35,135 nt of DNA, taken from positions 15,388 through 50,522 of the forward strand of contig NZUH01000012.1 of the NCBI GenBank assembly GCA_002697255.1. Direction: 5' to 3'. Below the pieces are notes generated by a model. That model saw only the letters and a list, made by a program, of their open reading frames with translations. It searched no databases and had not been told where the DNA came from. This DNA is from Flavobacteriaceae bacterium (GTDB lineage Bacteria; Bacteroidota; Bacteroidia; Flavobacteriales; Flavobacteriaceae). Shown piece after piece: positions 33,725 through 35,135 of the stretch (position 1 is its first letter; every line of letters starts with the position of its first letter). A program made the translations under genes and the position numbers.

Positions 33725-35135
33725 TGAGAAAAATAATAGCTTATTTTGTTAAGTATCCAAAAGCAGTAAATATTCTCGTAATGTTTTTTATTGTTTTTGG
33801 AATTTCTGGTGTGCTCGCATTAAAATCATCATTTTTTCCGTTAATTGACTCAAAATTTATATCCATAAATGCAATCTATCCTGGAGCATCTCCTCAAGAA
33901 GTTGAAGAGGGTGTAATATACAAAATAGAAGAAAATTTAAAAGGAGTTGCAGGTATAGTTAGGGTTACTTCTACTTCTAGGGAGAATTCTGGAACCATTT
34001 TGGTTGAAACTAATGAAGATTTTGAATTAGATGCAATTCTCTTTGAAGTAAAAAATGCAGTCGATAAAGTTCCGTCATTTCCCTCTGATCTTGAACCAAT
34101 AGTTATAACTAAAATCGAAGAACAACAACCTACTTTGATATTTTCATTAACAGGTGAAAACATTGATTTAAAATCACTAAAAAATATTTCAAAAAATATC
34201 GAAAAAGATATTAGAAATATTGAGGGTATTTCTCAGATTTCTATTTCAGGTTTTCCTGAGGAGGAAATAGAGATTTCGGTTACCGAAGAAGATTTGTTAA
34301 GATATAATTTGTCCTTTGAAGAAGTCATTAACTCAGTTTCAAGAACAAATATTCTTGCTACCGGTGGGACTATAAAAACAAATAAGGAAGAATTTTTAAT
34401 AAGAGCAAGTAATAAAAGTTACTATGCAAATGAACTTAAAAATATTATTGTAAGATCTTCTCCAGATGGTAAAAAAATAAGATTAAGCGATATTGCTAAA
34501 ATTAAGGATCAATTTTCTGAAACCCCTATATCAGCATTGGTTAATAATGAAACTGCAATAATTTTATCTGTTACAAGTACAAATAATGAAGATATGATGG
34601 ATTCTGCAAATCGAATTAATCAATATATTGATGATTTTAACTTGGTCAATACTAATTTAAAATTAACATCTCTTAAGGATTATTCAATTGCATTACGTCA
34701 AAGAACTAATCTCCTACTTGAAAATGGAGGTTTAGGTATTTTATTGGTATTGTTATTTTTATCCCTGTTTTTGAATATAAGACTTGCATTTTGGGTAGCA
34801 TTTGGCTTACCTATATCATTTCTAGGTATGTTAATTTTTGCTGGTGAATTTGATATTACAATAAATTTAATGTCACTTTTTGGGATGATTGTTGTTATTG
34901 GTATTTTAGTTGATGATGGAATTGTTATTGCAGAAAATATATTTAGACATTATGAAGAAGGGAAAAGTCCAGAACAGGCAGCTGTTGATGGGACAATGGA
35001 GGTTCTTCCAGCAATTGTTTCAGCAATTATAACAACCCTTATAGCATTTTCAACTTTATTATTACTTGCGGGTGATGTTGGAAACTTTTTTGGTGAAGTT
35101 GCGATGATTGTAATATTAACATTGATTGTATCCCT
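33724..35135 (+). CDS. RND efflux transporter permease (partial, continues past right edge)
   Basis: This is the start of an AcrB/MexB-like proton-driven RND permease, with 470 codons visible and no stop. I chose the GTG at 33724, which overlaps the adaptor's TAG stop by one base and gives MRKIIAYFVKYPKAVNILVM, the usual RND N-terminus and first membrane helix. The periplasmic porter region follows (YPGASPQEVEEG near residue 57, a family hallmark). Helices 2-4 are present, with GILVDDGIVIAEN near residues 396-408; its Asp pair matches the proton-relay aspartates of AcrB. It is a probable two-gene operon with the adaptor. Pump substrate is unknown. Confidence 0.92.
   Translation, partial: MRKIIAYFVKYPKAVNILVMFFIVFGISGVLALKSSFFPLIDSKFISINAIYPGASPQEVEEGVIYKIEENLKGVAGIVRVTSTSRENSGTILVETNEDFELDAILFEVKNAVDKVPSFPSDLEPIVITKIEEQQPTLIFSLTGENIDLKSLKNISKNIEKDIRNIEGISQISISGFPEEEIEISVTEEDLLRYNLSFEEVINSVSRTNILATGGTIKTNKEEFLIRASNKSYYANELKNIIVRSSPDGKKIRLSDIAKIKDQFSETPISALVNNETAIILSVTSTNNEDMMDSANRINQYIDDFNLVNTNLKLTSLKDYSIALRQRTNLLLENGGLGILLVLLFLSLFLNIRLAFWVAFGLPISFLGMLIFAGEFDITINLMSLFGMIVVIGILVDDGIVIAENIFRHYEEGKSPEQAAVDGTMEVLPAIVSAIITTLIAFSTLLLLAGDVGNFFGEVAMIVILTLIVS

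Noticed and set aside
33894-34163. 89-codon open frame antisense to the RND permease
   Set aside because: Fully inside the permease reading frame, which continues in frame with family motifs on both sides; no start signal or domain.
1-35135. Search by eye for CRISPR arrays, tRNAs, transposases, integrases and phage or toxin-antitoxin genes
   Set aside because: None found; all gene space is taken by housekeeping, envelope, T9SS and efflux genes with uniform base composition.

Overview
The window is a compact, strongly AT-rich stretch (roughly 30% GC by eye) of a Bacteroidota genome, most likely a flavobacterium. The evidence is gene content: the type IX secretion genes porU and porV, the gliding lipoprotein gene gldJ, a PASTA-tailed FtsI, an MraY with the long Bacteroidota insert, and promoters of the Bacteroidota type (TTG, 19 bp, TAnnTTTG). 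Shine-Dalgarno sequences are mostly absent. Genes abut or overlap by a few bases and no gene-free stretch reaches 300 bp. No tRNA, rRNA, CRISPR array, insertion sequence, phage gene or integrase was seen.

Bases 1-14865 (minus strand) hold a complete division and cell wall (dcw) operon, transcribed mraZ, rsmH, ftsL-like, ftsI, murE, mraY, murD, ftsW, murG, murC, ftsQ, ftsA, ftsZ, with ftsZ running off the left edge. These genes make the meso-DAP type peptidoglycan precursor, carry it to lipid II, and build the septal ring and septal synthase. Just upstream of mraZ are three perfect 10-bp repeats that look like the MraZ autoregulatory operator, followed by an AT-rich divergent spacer with four copies of TTGTTAAT.

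Bases 15128-19478 carry an alpha/beta hydrolase and the ribosome-assembly GTPase EngB (plus), a secreted purple-acid-phosphatase-like metallophosphatase (minus), and an MlaE/MlaF-type lipid ABC transporter pair (plus). Bases 19479-23794 (minus) form a probable operon led by the pyruvate dehydrogenase genes pdhA and pdhC, followed by a short-chain dehydrogenase, a SprT-like metalloprotein and a small nucleotidyltransferase. A textbook promoter precedes pdhA.

Bases 23876-30799 are the T9SS and gliding block: porU-porV on the minus strand and gldJ on the plus strand, divergent from a 172-bp spacer with a consensus gldJ promoter and a perfect FNR-type palindrome. A strong hairpin terminator ends gldJ. 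It is followed by murF, the one Mur ligase missing from the dcw operon, then yjbQ (minus), then an RND efflux membrane-fusion gene and the start of its inner-membrane pump, cut by the right edge.

Every gene belongs to a known family and I see no undescribed multigene system. The items most worth checking are regulatory: the MraZ-type operator, the TTGTTAAT array, the FNR-like box at gldJ/porU, and an inverted repeat over the efflux promoter.
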